A stretch of 64,000 nt of DNA from Vombatus ursinus (Eukaryota; Chordata; Mammalia; Diprotodontia; Vombatidae): the NCBI RefSeq assembly GCF_900497805.2, contig NW_020944311.1, positions 1,818,038 through 1,882,037 of the forward strand, given 5' to 3'. Below, one piece after another: positions 33,511-45,110 of this stretch. The translations under genes and the position numbers were made by a program. A model generated the notes under the pieces. It did no database searches and was not told the DNA's origin. It was given only the letters and a program-made list of their open reading frames with translations. The first letter of the stretch is position 1; every line of letters starts with the position of its first letter.

Positions 33511-34170
33511 GGCGGGGACCAGTCTCACATTTATGTTGTATTTTAAGGTTCACAAAACATTTTACCTATGTGACACCAGTGGGAATGACCTGTGTTCCTT
33601 GGGGCATTGGAGCAGCAGTAGCAGTCCATACTGGCCTGTGTTCTACAGAAAGGGAATGTGTCACGGCATCAATTATCCAGCCAGGGAGTGGAATCTCTTA
33701 GTCCCCCACTAGCTGCTGATCTCTTCAAGTCTCCAACTAAGTGGTCCCTTCAGAGTCTCTCTGGCACAGGCATAGAGGAACCTCCTAAAAGCCTGCAGCA
33801 TCTACACTAGCTAACAGAGGGTGCTCAAGATGCAAATACACTTAGAATCCTTCCCTCCCCCACAGAGCTGCGAAGCTTCTGGGAGCTGTGAAGCTTCTGG
33901 GAGATGTGGCCACAGAGCAGGCAGGCCAGCCTAGTGACAGCAACCAGGCACCCTTAGGGAAAGGCAGGGGCCAGCATGCGCCAGGCAAGTCAGGCCACCA
34001 CCATTACCTTGGCCACCATCTCCCCTCATACGCTTATGGGGCCAGCCCAGGATCCTGAACCAAAGAGTCTGGGAATAACCATGCTTCTAGTCCTGGGCCT
34101 GCTGCCTGGGAAGCAGCCCCTGTGGAGATGCAGCCTGGCTACTGGTCCCCCAGATGTGTGTGTTCTCCTG
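33511..34170. other. Intergenic, no clear feature
   Basis: A doubled 18-19-base unit GAGCTGYGAAGCTTCTGGGA lies near 33866-33905. Otherwise no gene or repeat is recognised. Confidence 0.4.
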
Positions 34171-34290
34171 CATTAGAATGGGAGCCCTTTGAGAGCAGGG
34201 ACTGTCTGACTCTTTGCTGTGTGTCCTCAGGGCTTAGCACAGTGCTTTGCACATAGTAAGTACTTAATAAATGCTTCATTTATTCATTCA
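34170..34290 (+). repeat. L2-type 3' tail
   Basis: AATGGGAGCCCTTTGAGAGC ... GCTTAGCACAGTGC ... TTAATAAATGC. Confidence 0.8.
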
Positions 34291-34349
34291 TTTATTCAAA
34301 ATTGGTCTAAGGTACAGCTTCTTATTGGGGGGGGATATATTTCTGGGGA

Positions 34350-34535
34350 TCTGCAAACTTGGATGGGAAAAAATTGCATCTTTATTTTCACAAACCTCTA
34401 ACTGATATTTAGCATTTCCTTCAATTATGAATGTAGGTAACAAATGTTCTTCTGAGCGGGGGTCTCTGGGCTTCACCTGACTCCCAGAGGGGTCCATTAG
34501 CCAAAAAAAAATTTGAGAAGCCATGAGCTAGAAGA
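34350..34535 (+). repeat. Ancient DNA-transposon-like dispersed repeat, copy 2
   Basis: CTTGGATGGGAAAAAATTGC, CATCTTTATTTTCAC, TTTCCTTCAATTATGAATG and GGGGTCCATTAGCC match, in order, the reverse complement of the 15.1-kb copy. Confidence 0.65.
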
Positions 34536-34856
34536 GGACATGGATATTGCTCAAAAATATTGGAAAAGAATAGGACCTCTAAGCTTCTTCTTCCCTCTCA
34601 CATTTTCAAGGCAAGGGAAATTGACTTATGGTGGCCACAGAGTTTGTAAAACATGATGAAAAAATGAAAGTTGTTAAGCATGCTTAATGGAGGTTCTCTG
34701 CTTCCAGCCATTCCAACTCCTCCAATACTTACCTTCCCAGATATTTGGGGTATCTGGAGAAAGGTCCTGAAGCACTTGGGCCTGCAGGCCATAGAAAGGG
34801 CAGTAGTGGATGTGTCCAGGACTCATACTGTATCAAGAGAAAAAGGCCATCTTTGG

Positions 34857-34996
34857 GGCAGCTAGGTGGTGCAGTGGATAGAGCACCGGCTCTGAAATCG
34901 GGAGGATCTGAGTTCAAATCTGGCCTCAGACCAAACACTTGACACTTACTAGCTGTGTGACCCTGGGCAAGTCACTTAACCCCAATTGTCTTAAAA
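34857..34996 (+). repeat. WSINE1-like SINE
   Basis: GGGCAGCTAGGTGGTGCAGTGG head, GTGTGACCCTGGGCAAGTC, AACCCCAATTGTC and an A-tail. Confidence 0.93.
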
Positions 34997-35330
34997 AAAA
35001 AGAGCCACGGCTACTTTCAGCTGCTCACCAGTCTGATGTATGTTGAACCCCCAAAGTCCACTGTCGTGAACCAGCATAGGGAACAGGAAAAGGGAAGGGA
35101 AAAAAGCATTCACTCTTGTATACCTGTGTATAAGTATCTTCATTTTTCTGACTCTGTCAAGCTTTTTGTCCCCTGTGAGTGAGCACTCCCCCAAAACTCA
35201 GAAATAGAAAGGGCATGGTAAGTCTCAGAAAATTTCTGCCAGTCTTTGTTCTGTCCTCAAATTATCCTCAACCCAGGCCGTGAGGTAAATAATTATTCAG
35301 AAAAGCAAAGACAAACAGCACAGGCCCGGG
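34997..35330. other. Intergenic, no feature recognised
   Basis: No gene or clear repeat. Confidence 0.4.
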
Positions 35331-35530
35331 TTACGAACATTATCTCTTCTAAGCTTCCCAACAACCCTGTGAGGTCAGTGCTATTATTATCCCCATTTGA
35401 CAGATGAGGAAACTGAGGCAGACAGAAATGAAGTGACTTGTCACGCAGCTCGAAAGTGTCTGAGGCAGGATTTGAATCCAGGACTTCCTGACTCCAAGTC
35501 CAGGACACTCTAATCACTACAACATGGTCA
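35330..35530 (-). repeat. MIR-type SINE, minus strand
   Basis: TATTATTATCCCCATTTGAC, GATGAGGAAACTGAGGCAG and GATTTGAATCCAGGAC. Confidence 0.85.
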
Positions 35531-35762
35531 CACACTTGTTAAAAGTATGTGCCAGGGGCAAAAAACAGGAGAGGGGCTACATAGTAGGCACTCCAATTCA
35601 ACTCAATGAAACAAACATTTATTAAGTACAGTACTAAACTATGTATCAAGCATCACGATAAGTACTGTGGATACAAAGAGAAAAATATCAGAACAGTTGG
35701 AACAGTTCCTGCCTTCAAAGAGGTTGCATATTTGCCCGCAAATGTAATAGAAATGTAACATG

Positions 35763-36003
35763 TAGGTGGCACAATGGATAGAGTGCCGGGCCTGGAGTCA
35801 GGAAGACCTGAGTTCAAATGTGACCTAAGACACTTCCTAGCTATGTGACCCTGGGCAAGTCACTTTACCCTGTTTGCCTCAGTTTCCTCATCTGTAACAT
35901 GGGCTGGAGAAGGAAATGGCAAACCACTCCAGTATCTTTGCCAAGATAACCCCAAATGGGGTCATGAAGAGTCAGGCATGACTGAACAACAACAACAGTA
36001 ATA
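35763..36003 (+). repeat. RTE-tailed SINE
   Basis: GGTGGCACAATGGATAGAG, CACTTTACCCTGTTTGCCTC and AATGGCAAACCACTCC ... GGGGTCATGAAGAGTC ... AACAACAACAG. Confidence 0.93.
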
Positions 36004-36335
36004 AATCTGGACAAAGAAAATTCCAGGTCATCTGGGGTGAAGGGAGAGAACTAGCTGCTGGAAAATCAGGAAGAGCCTTGCACAGGTCACATGTAAGCTG
36101 AACCTTGACTGGAAGTAGGGATTCTATGAGGCCGGGGATGGAACAACAGGCAGTAGGAAAGTCGGTTGAACTAGAACTTCGAATGTGTGCATGAAGGAGA
36201 GCGATGTCTGGAGAGAGAGGTTGCAGCTGGACTGTGACAGGCTTTCAGTGTCAAACAGGAGTCTGGATCTTATTCTAGAGTCAATAGGGAGCCACTGAAC
36301 CTTCTTGAGCAGAGAAGTGACATGGCCAGAACAAA
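36004..36335 (+). repeat. Ancient mammalian dispersed repeat
   Basis: CTGAACCTTGACTGGAAG and GGAGCCACTGAACCTTC ... GAAGTGACATGGCC match the same order at 51.6-51.95 kb. Family not assigned. Confidence 0.5.
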
Positions 36336-36590
36336 TCCCACTTCTTTAGGAAGAAATGTGGCTTCTGGGTTCATGAAAAGCTTCTGGCTTCGGGGCTTCT
36401 TAACCTCCCATCCCACCAACAGCATCTGCTTTGCCGCCCTCTGACTCTACCCCTTCACCATGGACCCGGTTTCTTCGCTCAGAAGAACTGGAGCGATAGA
36501 AAGAGAAACGAAAAGGGACCAGGGACAGATGAATGACGTGGATAAGCAGCCCCTCAGTGTAGGGATCAACTAGGGAAGCAGAAGGCAGGA
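36336..36590. other. Intergenic, no feature recognised
   Basis: No gene or clear repeat. Confidence 0.4.
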
Positions 36591-36835
36591 GTGTTTATTA
36601 AGTACTTACTGTGTGCCAGGCATTTTATAATTATCTCAATTGAACTTTACAATTCTTGGAGATACGTGCTATTATTATCCCTATTTTACAGGTGAGGAAA
36701 CAGAGGCAAACAGGGTTAAATGATTTGCCCAAGGTCACACAGCTAGTAGGTGCCTGAAGCAGAATTTGAACTCAGGTCTCCCTGACTCTAGGCCCAGAGC
36801 GCTAGCCACTGCAGCGCCACCTAGCTGCCTCTAAG
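36590..36835 (-). repeat. MIR/tRNA-type SINE, minus strand
   Basis: TATTATTATCCCTATTTTACAG, GTCACACAGCTAGTAGG and GCGCCACCTAGCTGCC. Confidence 0.85.
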
Positions 36836-37190
36836 AAGAGAGAATCCAGAGCCAGGGAATTGAGCATATGTGATGCCAGATGATAGGAGAGCCTTGCAAG
36901 GCCCTGGCTGAACTTTGTAGGACCACTGCTCTGGAATTTATACAGACGTGTGATCTGTGTAGTGCCCCACCTGCAGACCGCTAACTTCACAGGGCTTGAG
37001 GTCAGGGGGTCACTTTTGTTTTCAGTCATGGCTTTACGGGAGGAAGGAATCTTAGCGGCTATCTAGTCCAACCGTGTTATTTTATAAAAGAGGACACTGA
37101 GGCCAAGTAACTTGTCCAAGGTGCCCCAGAGAGCATCTTAGTACCTGAGATTTCCTAAGAGCTGGCATTGGCTCAGCAAGAATGAGGAGG
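36836..37190. other. Intergenic, with a MIR-like fragment
   Basis: A worn minus-strand MIR piece (AGGACACTGAGGCCAAGTAAC) lies near 37060-37130. Otherwise nothing is recognised. Confidence 0.4.
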
Positions 37191-37700
37191 ACCTCAGTGG
37201 CTATTCCACTACTGACTCCTGTGGCTTCCTGTTAGCTCTCGAATCAATATAAACTCCTCTGTTTGGTATTAAAGTCCTTCACAACTTAGCCCTAACCTAC
37301 CTTTCTTAGCTTATTGTATCTTACTTCTTTTCCTTCACACCACTACAGTCCAGCCAAACCGACCTACCATGCTGTAGGTCATACTTGACACAATCTCTCA
37401 CCTCTGTGCCTTTGCCCAGGCTATCCCTCATGCCTGGAGTGCCCTCCCTTCTTACCTCAGCCTCTTAGAATTCCATTTCAAAGCTTAGCTTAAGTACAGT
37501 GGCCTATATGAAAATTTTCCTGACCCCCCCCCCCCCAGCTCCTGCTGCTTCTCCCACAAAATTACCTTATATATCTCTTTATATATACTTATATGCGTAC
37601 ATATTGATTCCCCTAATGGAAAGTAAGCTCTCTGAGGGCAAAGATTATTTCATTTTCATCTTAGTATCTCCAGTGACTGGTACTTGACAAATGTTTGGTT
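37190..37700 (+). repeat. L2-type LINE 3' part
   Basis: AAAGTCCTTCACAACTTAGCC, CATGCCTGGAGTGCCCTCC and CTCTCTGAGGGCAAAG. A 13-C run sits at 37524-37536. Confidence 0.8.
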
Positions 37701-37709
37701 ACTGACAGG

Positions 37710-37905
37710 ATCATCATAGTATTCCAGATGTAGAAATGGACAGAACCTCAAAAGTCATCTAGTCCAGGTGCTGCCTATTAGAGAGATGCCAGATGGAGGC
37801 CCAGAGGGGTAAGGGCCATGTGAGGAGCTAAGAGGACAGTCAGAACTAGAACCCAGATGCTCTGACTTCAAGTCCAGTGCTTTCCCCACTGCACCATGGC
37901 CTTCC
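37710..37905 (-). repeat. MIR-type SINE, minus strand
   Basis: CAGAACCTCAAAAGTCATCTAG, AGCTAAGAGGACAGTC and AACCCAGATGCTCTGAC. Confidence 0.6.
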
Positions 37906-38390
37906 TAGATTTCTCTTCTTGCCCTTCGATTACTCAAAAAAGAGTCTTTCAATAGTTCCATATTCGCTGCCAGTGCTCTTTTTTTTCTTCCCAGTGTTGG
38001 CTCTTGACTTTTTAAAAAAAATCTGAGAATATTTATTCCTTGTGTCGGATAATGTAGTTGGGAAAGTCATGGGTTAGGGGAATTTCTGTTCTTCCTCACT
38101 CCTCCCCCAGCTGTGGGAGCTTACTTGTCCAGAGCCTCAGCTGCTTTATTTATAAAGTGGGGTCAATGACAGTGTTCTGCCTACCTCCCAGAGGTTTAGG
38201 CTTTTAAGTGATCTGCTTTCTTTGGAGAAAAGAATGATAGGCAGGCAAATCGAGAGTGACCTCTCTCCTCCCCTTCGGGTCCATGGCTTCTTTCAGTCAA
38301 ACCCGCTGGCCCGGTGCTAGATGAAGGGAGTTGTTGGAGCAGCCCCAGGGCTCTGGTTTGATGGGAGGCCCCAGGAGACCGACTGATAAG
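37906..38390. other. Intergenic, with a worn MIR-like piece
   Basis: GCCTCAGCTGCTTTATTTATAAAGTGGG at about 38130-38165 looks MIR-like, plus strand. No exon recognised. Confidence 0.35.
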
Positions 38391-38890
38391 TCATTATGCC
38401 ATAAGAATCAATGGATATGAAGGATTCAGAGAGCCTTGGGAAGGCTTGGAGGAACTGATGCAGAGCAAATTAAGCCAAACCCCGAGAATCATTTATATTT
38501 AAGATGACCACAACAATATGAAGGAAATAAACATTAAAAGATGTCAAAATGCTGATCAATGTAGAACTCTATCATGACTCCCCAGGGCTTATGGAAGGCC
38601 TGCACAATCCTGCACAAAGGATTTCTGGCGCCCCCGAAAAATGTCATTTTCACCAGCCACAGTGGTGGGCCGCAGGTTGTGCAGGCCTGGCTTATGGTAA
38701 AACAGGCCACTCTCCTCTCAGCAGAGAAGAGGTGGACTCTAGGTACCGAATGAGGTATACTTGCTCAGATATAACCAACGAGTTGCTGTTTTTTGAACAA
38801 CTGTTCTTCTTTTTGCAGGAATAGGGTTGCAGTAGTGGTGGGAGAGAGTCATTGGGAAGTGATGTAAACAAAAAGCAAAGACATCTTTAA
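38390..38890 (+). repeat. L1/HAL1-like 3' region, split by a hAT-like element
   Basis: GAACTGATGCAGAGCAAATT, CCACAACAATATGAAGG and later GGGAAGTGATGTAAACAAAAAG resemble marsupial L1/HAL1 3' sequence. It continues on both sides of the insertion at 38595-38689. Confidence 0.55.
38595..38689. mobile_element. hAT-like MITE, 95 bases, with 8-base target duplication
   Basis: Ends are AAGGCCTGCACAA and TTGTGCAGGCCTG, inverted repeats matching at 12 of 13 positions; the usual hAT 5' C is A on the left. Flanking GCTTATGG at 38587-38594 and 38690-38697 is an exact 8-base duplication, diagnostic of hAT insertion. It has no coding capacity. Confidence 0.88.
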
Positions 38891-39600
38891 GCACCATACA
38901 AGTCATTTATATGTCAAAGCCAGGATCGACAATGATGAAGAAAAAGTGTTAGGCAGAAGGACATGCATGACAAGATACAACCTGCACCAGATAAGTGTTC
39001 TAAGAATCCCTGGTAACCACTGCCTGGGAGATCCCTAGACACAAAATCCTATGTGCCCCCCCCCCAACATGTGATAACTGTTATCAAGTACAATTCTGGA
39101 CAGTCTAAGTTCTATTTGAAAACTTGGCCCCTTGGTTACCCAAGCAGCTTCCAGGTGACTCTCCAGGCCAGTGAGTAGATGGACAGGGCAGAAATATTGA
39201 ATGTAGTCCTGGTTCTGAGTAAGAGATCAATCCACTTGAGTCCTAAAGGCCCTAGCTTATGTCACTGCACTGGGATATAAACCAAGACATTCAGTTAGCT
39301 CCAGATCTCATTGACGATAAGTACAGAAAGGCCTTAATCTTAAGGGACTCCCTCCAGGGGTTCTGGCCAAATTGGTCTAGCCTCATTCTTCATGTCAGTG
39401 TTCCCTAGGAACCTAGTGTAACACTAGGCCTTCTCAGTCTCGGGGACAGGCCACTGGACAGTCACTGAGGCCATGTGGCTAAAACCTTTTACGGTGATTG
39501 AGAGGCAGCAGAAGGCATTCCTACGTGCGTGGGGCTCTTTGGCTAAAGGTTTTCATAGTCCCTATTTCTCCCCAAACCCACTAACTGAAGGAAATCAGGT
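38890..39600. other. Intergenic, no clear feature
   Basis: A 10-C run lies at 39056-39065. No gene or clear repeat. Confidence 0.4.
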
Positions 39601-39606
39601 CTAAGC

Positions 39607-39647
39607 CAGGTGTGGGGAAACTCAAGGCTGCAGGTTCCCCACCCCTG
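39607..39647. mobile_element. Remnant of a palindromic hAT-like element, 41 bases
   Basis: CAGGTGTGGGGAAAC and GTTCCCCACCCCTG are the same inverted ends as the 45.57-kb element, with almost no interior. GTCTAAGC flanks it on the left and GTAAGC on the right, a worn target duplication. Confidence 0.6.
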
Positions 39648-40085
39648 GTAAGCTAACATCCTGAGCACTGCCTGGAAGAAAGCAGTTACTGGCCTGTCAG
39701 TGCCCCCCCAGGGAGGATTTCTGCCCACTTCTCCTCCATTGGGGTTTCATTCTGTCAGTCTTGGCATGTATGCCTCTGAAATGAGCCTCCTTTTGTGTTC
39801 TCAGCTTGTACTGAGATGAGGGGAGGAAAAGGTTTGATTGGAAAAGACAATGGTGGTCTGGATTAGGCCAGGATAGACACGATGAAGTGAAGGGATTAGG
39901 TGGGTCGCAACATGCCAATATGAGTTAGGCTGGCTGTCTGTTGATTAGGATGAAATTGGGGAACAGCAGATTGTGGAAGAGTGCGGTTTACCTCAGACAA
40001 ATGAGAAAGGCTTCTAGTAAGGGTTAGCATAGTTAGTTTGATGGAGAACTAGCAGAGATAGAATTGCTGAAGAAGCAACCGGGGA
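39648..40085. other. Intergenic, no feature recognised
   Basis: No gene or clear repeat. Confidence 0.4.
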
Positions 40086-40345
40086 AGCATATTATAATGG
40101 CTAGAGGGCTGGATTCAGAGTCAGGAAGACCTGGGTTGGAATTCCACCTCTGGCTTTCACTACGTACGTGATCTTGAGCACATTACTTAATTTCGCTCAG
40201 CCTCCGTTTCCTCACCTGTAAAATGGGGATAGTAATGGTAGCTACCTCACAGGTTGTTGTAAGGAACAAATGACATAATGAATGTATGATAAGGGCCTTG
40301 TAAACCTTAAAGCGCCATTGAAATATCAGCTATGATATCGGCATA
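40085..40345 (+). repeat. MIR-type SINE, nearly full length
   Basis: ATGGCTAGAGGGCTGGATTC, CTCACCTGTAAAATGGGG, CCTCACAGGTTGTTGTAAGG and AAACCTTAAAGCGCC. Confidence 0.88.
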
Positions 40346-40494
40346 AACTGTCAGTTGTTAACACAGTTAATCCCTGAAGTGTGCAGGTAGTGGGGCAGCT
40401 GTCCAAATGGGGCCAGGACAAGACTGTATGCAAAGAAACTTACCTAGAACATCAGTGCGCTGCTGTTCTAGTTCAAGGGTCCTGCGTGGAAAAC

Positions 40495-40735
40495 CAGCTT
40501 AATAATCACACTAGCTAGCATTGTAGAATGCTTTCAGGTTTACAAAGTCCTCGACATATGTGATCTCATTCAATCCTCCCGACAAGCCTAGGAGTGCTAT
40601 TATTATTCCAATTTTTACAGATTGAGAGAAGGTAGAAATCTTGCCCAGGGTCACACAACTAGTTAAGTGGCTGAGGCAAGATTTGAAATAAGGTCTTCCT
40701 GACTTCAAGCCCAAAGCTCTACCTACTGAGCTACC
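40495..40735 (-). repeat. MIR/tRNA-type SINE, minus strand
   Basis: TGATCTCATTCAATCCTCCC, TTGCCCAGGGTCACACAAC and CTACCTGGCTAC. Confidence 0.85.
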
Positions 40736-40789
40736 TGGCTACACTGATCGAAGCTGTTGAAAGTTGTGGCTCTTTCAGATCCATCAGAG

Positions 40790-40985
40790 AAGTCATAGAT
40801 GATAGAACCGTAGCTTTTCGGAACTAAAAAGCACACTAGAAATCATTGAGTTCAATTCTCTCCTTTTACAGATGGGGAAACTTAGGTCCTGAGTGGTGAA
40901 ATGACTTCATCAAAGTCACACGTATGTTAAAGGGCAGAGCAGGGATTTGAACCCAGGTCCTCAAAGTCTGGGCCTTTCTATGCTC
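40790..40985 (-). repeat. MIR-type SINE, minus strand
   Basis: CTTTTACAGATGGGGAAAC and GGATTTGAACCCAGGTCC. Confidence 0.75.
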
Positions 40986-41290
40986 TTTCTGTTACTTTTA
41001 GAAAGAAGGAAGAAATTAATGGAAGGGTTGTTAGACATTGGAATGAGTGATTGGGGAGGGTTCTGGCACAAGCCATCTAGTACTGGTGAGGCCATTCTTT
41101 TTTGAAGTCAGGGGGATGGAGTCCATGCCGTCTCATGTCTCCTTCCTGGACTGACAGCACACCTCCCCCTCCAAATGACTGTCACAAGTATAGATTCAAA
41201 GCTAGGAAGGGCTAGAGAGGTGACAAAGAATAAGTGGCAGAGGCAGGATTCAAACTCAAATACTCTGATTTCAAATCTGCAATTATTTCC
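40986..41290. other. Intergenic, no clear feature
   Basis: A further MIR-like scrap (AGGATTCAAACTC) lies near 41230-41270. Nothing else recognised. Confidence 0.4.
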
Positions 41291-43170
41291 CTTAAAAAAG
41301 AATTTTTAAAAATTATTAATATCTTTTGTTTTTACCGTACCTATATATCTCAGTTTCTGCCCTCTAGAGCCACCATCCCCATCTTTATAATAAAGAATAG
41401 AAAAGAAGAAAAAAAAAAAAACCAAGGTCAGCAAAATGCACCAATCTATTCCAAGAGGCTGATGCTACATTTGTTGACCATACCCATAATCCCCCACCTC
41501 TGCAAAGAAGTGAGGGAGAAAGACCACCTCAAGTGTTGTCTTTGGGGCCATAGGTCATCACAATTACACAGTTTATATAGTTCTGTTGGGCAGCTAGGTG
41601 ACCCAGTAGATAGAGTGCTGGGCCTGGAGTCAGGAGGACCTCAGTTCAAATCTGACCTTAGACACTTACTAGCTGTGTGACCCTGGGCAAGTCACTTCAC
41701 CCTGTTTGCCTCAGTTTCTTCGTCGGTAAAATGAGCTGGAGAAGGAAATGGCAAATCGCTCTAGGATCTCTGCCAAGAAAACTCCAAATGGAGTCACCAA
41801 GAATCAGACAGGACTGAACAACAACATAGCTCTGTTGTCGCTCTTTCCATTTACATTCTTGTAATCATTGCAGGTGGTGTTTTCCTGGTTCTGCCTACTT
41901 CATTCTGTATTCATTGCATTCTATTCATTGTTTCTTATAGCACAATCATATTCCATCCCATTCATTTACCACAACTTGCTTAGCCAGTCCCCAATCAATG
42001 GGCATCGACTTTGTTTCCAGTTCTTTACTATTTCAAACAGTGCTGCTATAAATATGTCGGTGTATATGGGACCTTTCTTTTTTGTCATTGACCTCTTTGG
42101 AGTGTGATGCCTACTAGCGGGATCTCTGGGCCAAAGGGATCGAACATCTTCGTCGCTTTCTTAGAGTAATTCCAAACTGCTTTCCAGAATGGTTGGACCC
42201 GTTCCCAGCTCCACCAACAGTGCATTACTCTTGTGTTTAGTGGGAAAGCTTGTAGTGTACCTCCACTGTATATGATGTTTACTTTTGGTTTTATATAGAC
42301 ACTTTGTTTCATATTAAACAAAATACATGTCACCATGCCTATGCTTTGGTTACTTTTTCTAAAGCAAGAGTGTCATATTTTGTCAAAGGTCTTTTTGCAT
42401 CAATTGAGAGAATTGGGTGCCTTTGTTGTTAATACAGTTCATTATGTTTACTGTTTTCCTAACTTCATCATAGTGAATGATTTGGGGGGATATATTTGCC
42501 AGGATTTGATTTAGATTTTGAACTGATATTCATTAAGGTATTGGTGTACAATTATATGTCTTTGCTTTGTCTTTCCTTGACTTAAGTGTCTGTACTCTAT
42601 TTGTCCCATGCAAGGTGTTTGGCAGACTGGTTTTTCTTTCTCAACTTTTGAGAATAATTTAAGTATTATAGGTAGAAATTATGCTTTACAAGTTTGACAG
42701 AATTATACTGGAAATCCATCTGGAGCAGGGTTTTTTTTTGTTTCTTTATTTGTTTTGGTAGTTCTTTTATACCTAGTTTCGTTTCCTTTTCTGAAATTGG
42801 ATTATTTAAGATCACTATTTGGTATTCTGCTCATTTGGGATTTTTTGGGGGGGGCAGATAATCCTCTATTACTTTGAATCCTCAGTTTTGTTGGCACATA
42901 ACTGTAGAGTAGGTTTTGAGAATTCTTTTTATTTCTTAGTTGTGACCTTGTTTATTTTTTAATTTTGTCCTTTTAATCAACTTGGCAAAAGGCTTATCAA
43001 TTTTGGTAGTTTTTTTTCCAAACAACCAGCTTTTTGTTTTGTCTAATCCATTTTATAGTATTTTTAGTTTCCAATTCATCTATCTCTCCTCTAATTTTCA
43101 AAGGTCTCTCATTTGTGCTTTTTTTGGGTGGTTTATTTGTTGGCTTTCTTATTTTTTTAATTGCACGCAC
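41290..43170 (-). mobile_element. L1 LINE, minus strand, interrupted by a SINE
   Basis: 41290-41576 and 41838-42330 are antisense L1 3' region (TTTACCACAACTTGCTTAGCC, GGATCTCTGGGCCAAAG, CACCAACAGTGCATTAC). 42340-43170 is antisense ORF2-like sequence (GAGAGAATTGGGTGCC, CCAGGATTTGATTTAG, AACCAGCTTTTTG). The copy is rearranged and non-functional, with no long open frame. Confidence 0.8.
41589..41825 (+). repeat. RTE-tailed SINE inserted in L1
   Basis: GGCAGCTAGGTGACCCAGTAG head to a GGACTGAACAACAAC end. The flanks are ATAGTTCTGTTG (41577-41588) and ATAGCTCTGTTG (41826-41837), a 12-base duplication with one difference. Confidence 0.95.
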
Positions 43171-43199
43171 AGTTCATTCCATCATTCCTCCTCTGACAC

Positions 43200-43975
43200 A
43201 ATGCTGTCACCCTAGTAGTTGCTGACATTTCAACTAGGTAGGAATTATTACTTCTATCTTTTTCACTCCCCTCTGCATTCTTCCTTTGTACCTATCACTC
43301 AGAAACCTTTCCCCCTCTGAGGTTCACACAATCAAAATTTTCTACCCAGTCCAAAAGATGGTGGCTGTTGCATATCACTCCCAAGGTCATTCTCCCTCTG
43401 TTCTCAAGGAATGTAGCCACTGACTCATCCTCATCCTTTCCTTCCCAGCTCCTGTCCTTATGCTATTCACATTGCTATTCCCTCTAACTCCTGAACCCCC
43501 CAATTCTTCCATTGCCATGACCTATGCCCTCACTCCACTACAGCCACACAAAGGGATGGATGGTCACACACTGGATCTCAACATTACCCATAAGTGTTCC
43601 ACTTCCTTCATTTGAAACTTGGACGTTCTTCTATCTGACCATAATCTTCTATCATTCTATCTCTCCCTGTGCCTCACACCTCCTAAACCTCTTCTTTGCT
43701 TTCATTGAGTCACCTAATCCCTTCACCTTTCAATACTTTCTCAGGCCATTATTCCTATTCAGACTTCACTTTCCTCCCTCTCCAATCTCATCCCAGCAGT
43801 TGGCCCTTTCAACTGCATCGGCCTCTGCTTTGGAATCTCCTTCCACCTTGTCTGATCACTACTCATTTCTCACCACTCCTCAACTCCATAGAACTCTTAC
43901 CATCTGTCTCCCTGTGGGTCAGTTTGTGACTAGCCTGTCCGTACTCAGCCAGGCTAGCCCTTAAACAGCAGCCGT
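43200..43975 (+). repeat. L2-like LINE body
   Basis: Pyrimidine-rich, with an open stretch of about 146 codons whose residues are S/F/P/L-rich and resemble no host protein. Base composition and phrases such as CTCATCCCAGCAG match L2-type internal sequence. Family uncertain. Confidence 0.5.
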
Positions 43976-44930
43976 GCAGGCCATCCCTGCACCTGAGATC
44001 AATGGCTTTCCATTTTGGTAGGTTCCGCTGCCTTGATGTAGCCTTGAAAAACCCAAGGGCCCCCTCAAACCATAAGGAGGTGTTGGAGGAGGCTCTTAGA
44101 GGAGGAGATAGGATTGTAGATATTTGGTTGTAGAGAGCTGAACAATTTTCAAAAAAACTGGAAAAAGAGATCCTAAGCCTTCTCTACTCCCTCCTCTGAA
44201 GAGGATTTTGGGTAATAGCAATCCCACCACACAAGGTTAGGAGGCCCAGTCAGACACTTTCTCTCAGGGAAAGTGAGAGGGTTGACCACCCAGGACCTAT
44301 TCCTAACTGTTGTCCCTTCTTTCTCACTCTCCAGCCTAGAAGGGAGAAAAGGCTCACTTATTTACCATGAAACATTAAGCCTGGAAATCTAAGGTAGGTT
44401 TGTTTAAAGGTCAAGGACATTGGGGTGTTGAGTGGGGAGAGATAAAAATGAAGATGAAGGAGAGGCCGCCCAAAGAGGATGATGCGTCTTTGGGACCTCC
44501 TTTATAATTTTCTGGTACCCGGTGCTTTTGGAGGTGGAGATTTAGAATAGTTTATTATTTAAAAGTTTCAGATGTCCTCTGCTTCCATACCCACCAAGAG
44601 GTGGTAGAGAGCAGCAGGAAGGAATCTTCTCCTGGTCATGCTCCAAGGAAGCTTAGGATGAGATGAAGATCCTCAGCGAATATCTGACCTGGGCCCCAGC
44701 ACTGGACAAGTGGAATCAAGGATGGGGCTTCCGTCCACCTCCCTCATGGCAGAAGTGGGCTTGGGATAATTACTCTGAATGTCTACACTCCATCTAGGCC
44801 TTCAGCTGGCTTCTGCCCACCTTCAAATTACATGGAGTCAGGGCCACAGCCAGCATTTGAACTCAGAGCCCTTCAGGCCTACATTTTCATGATTAAGTTT
44901 CCTAGTGTCACATACCCAGTTCTCTTACCT
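43976..44930. other. Intergenic, no feature recognised
   Basis: Apparently single-copy. No exon or clear repeat. Confidence 0.4.
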
Positions 44931-45110
44931 CAATTTCCCTTTAGTGCCATGGAATATTGGAAAGGACCTTAGGAATCTTCTGGTCCAACTCCCTCCTTCT
45001 ACAAGGGAGGAAACTGAGGTCCAGACAAGAAAAGGGACTTGCCCTGAGGGCATGCAGTTAGTTAATAAGAGAGAGGGAAATGGAACCGGGGCTTCTGATT
45101 CTTCTCTGAG
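44930..45110 (-). repeat. MIR-type SINE, minus strand
   Basis: AAAGGACCTTAGGAATCTTC, GGAGGAAACTGAGGTCCAG and CATGCAGTTAGTTAATAAG. Confidence 0.7.
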
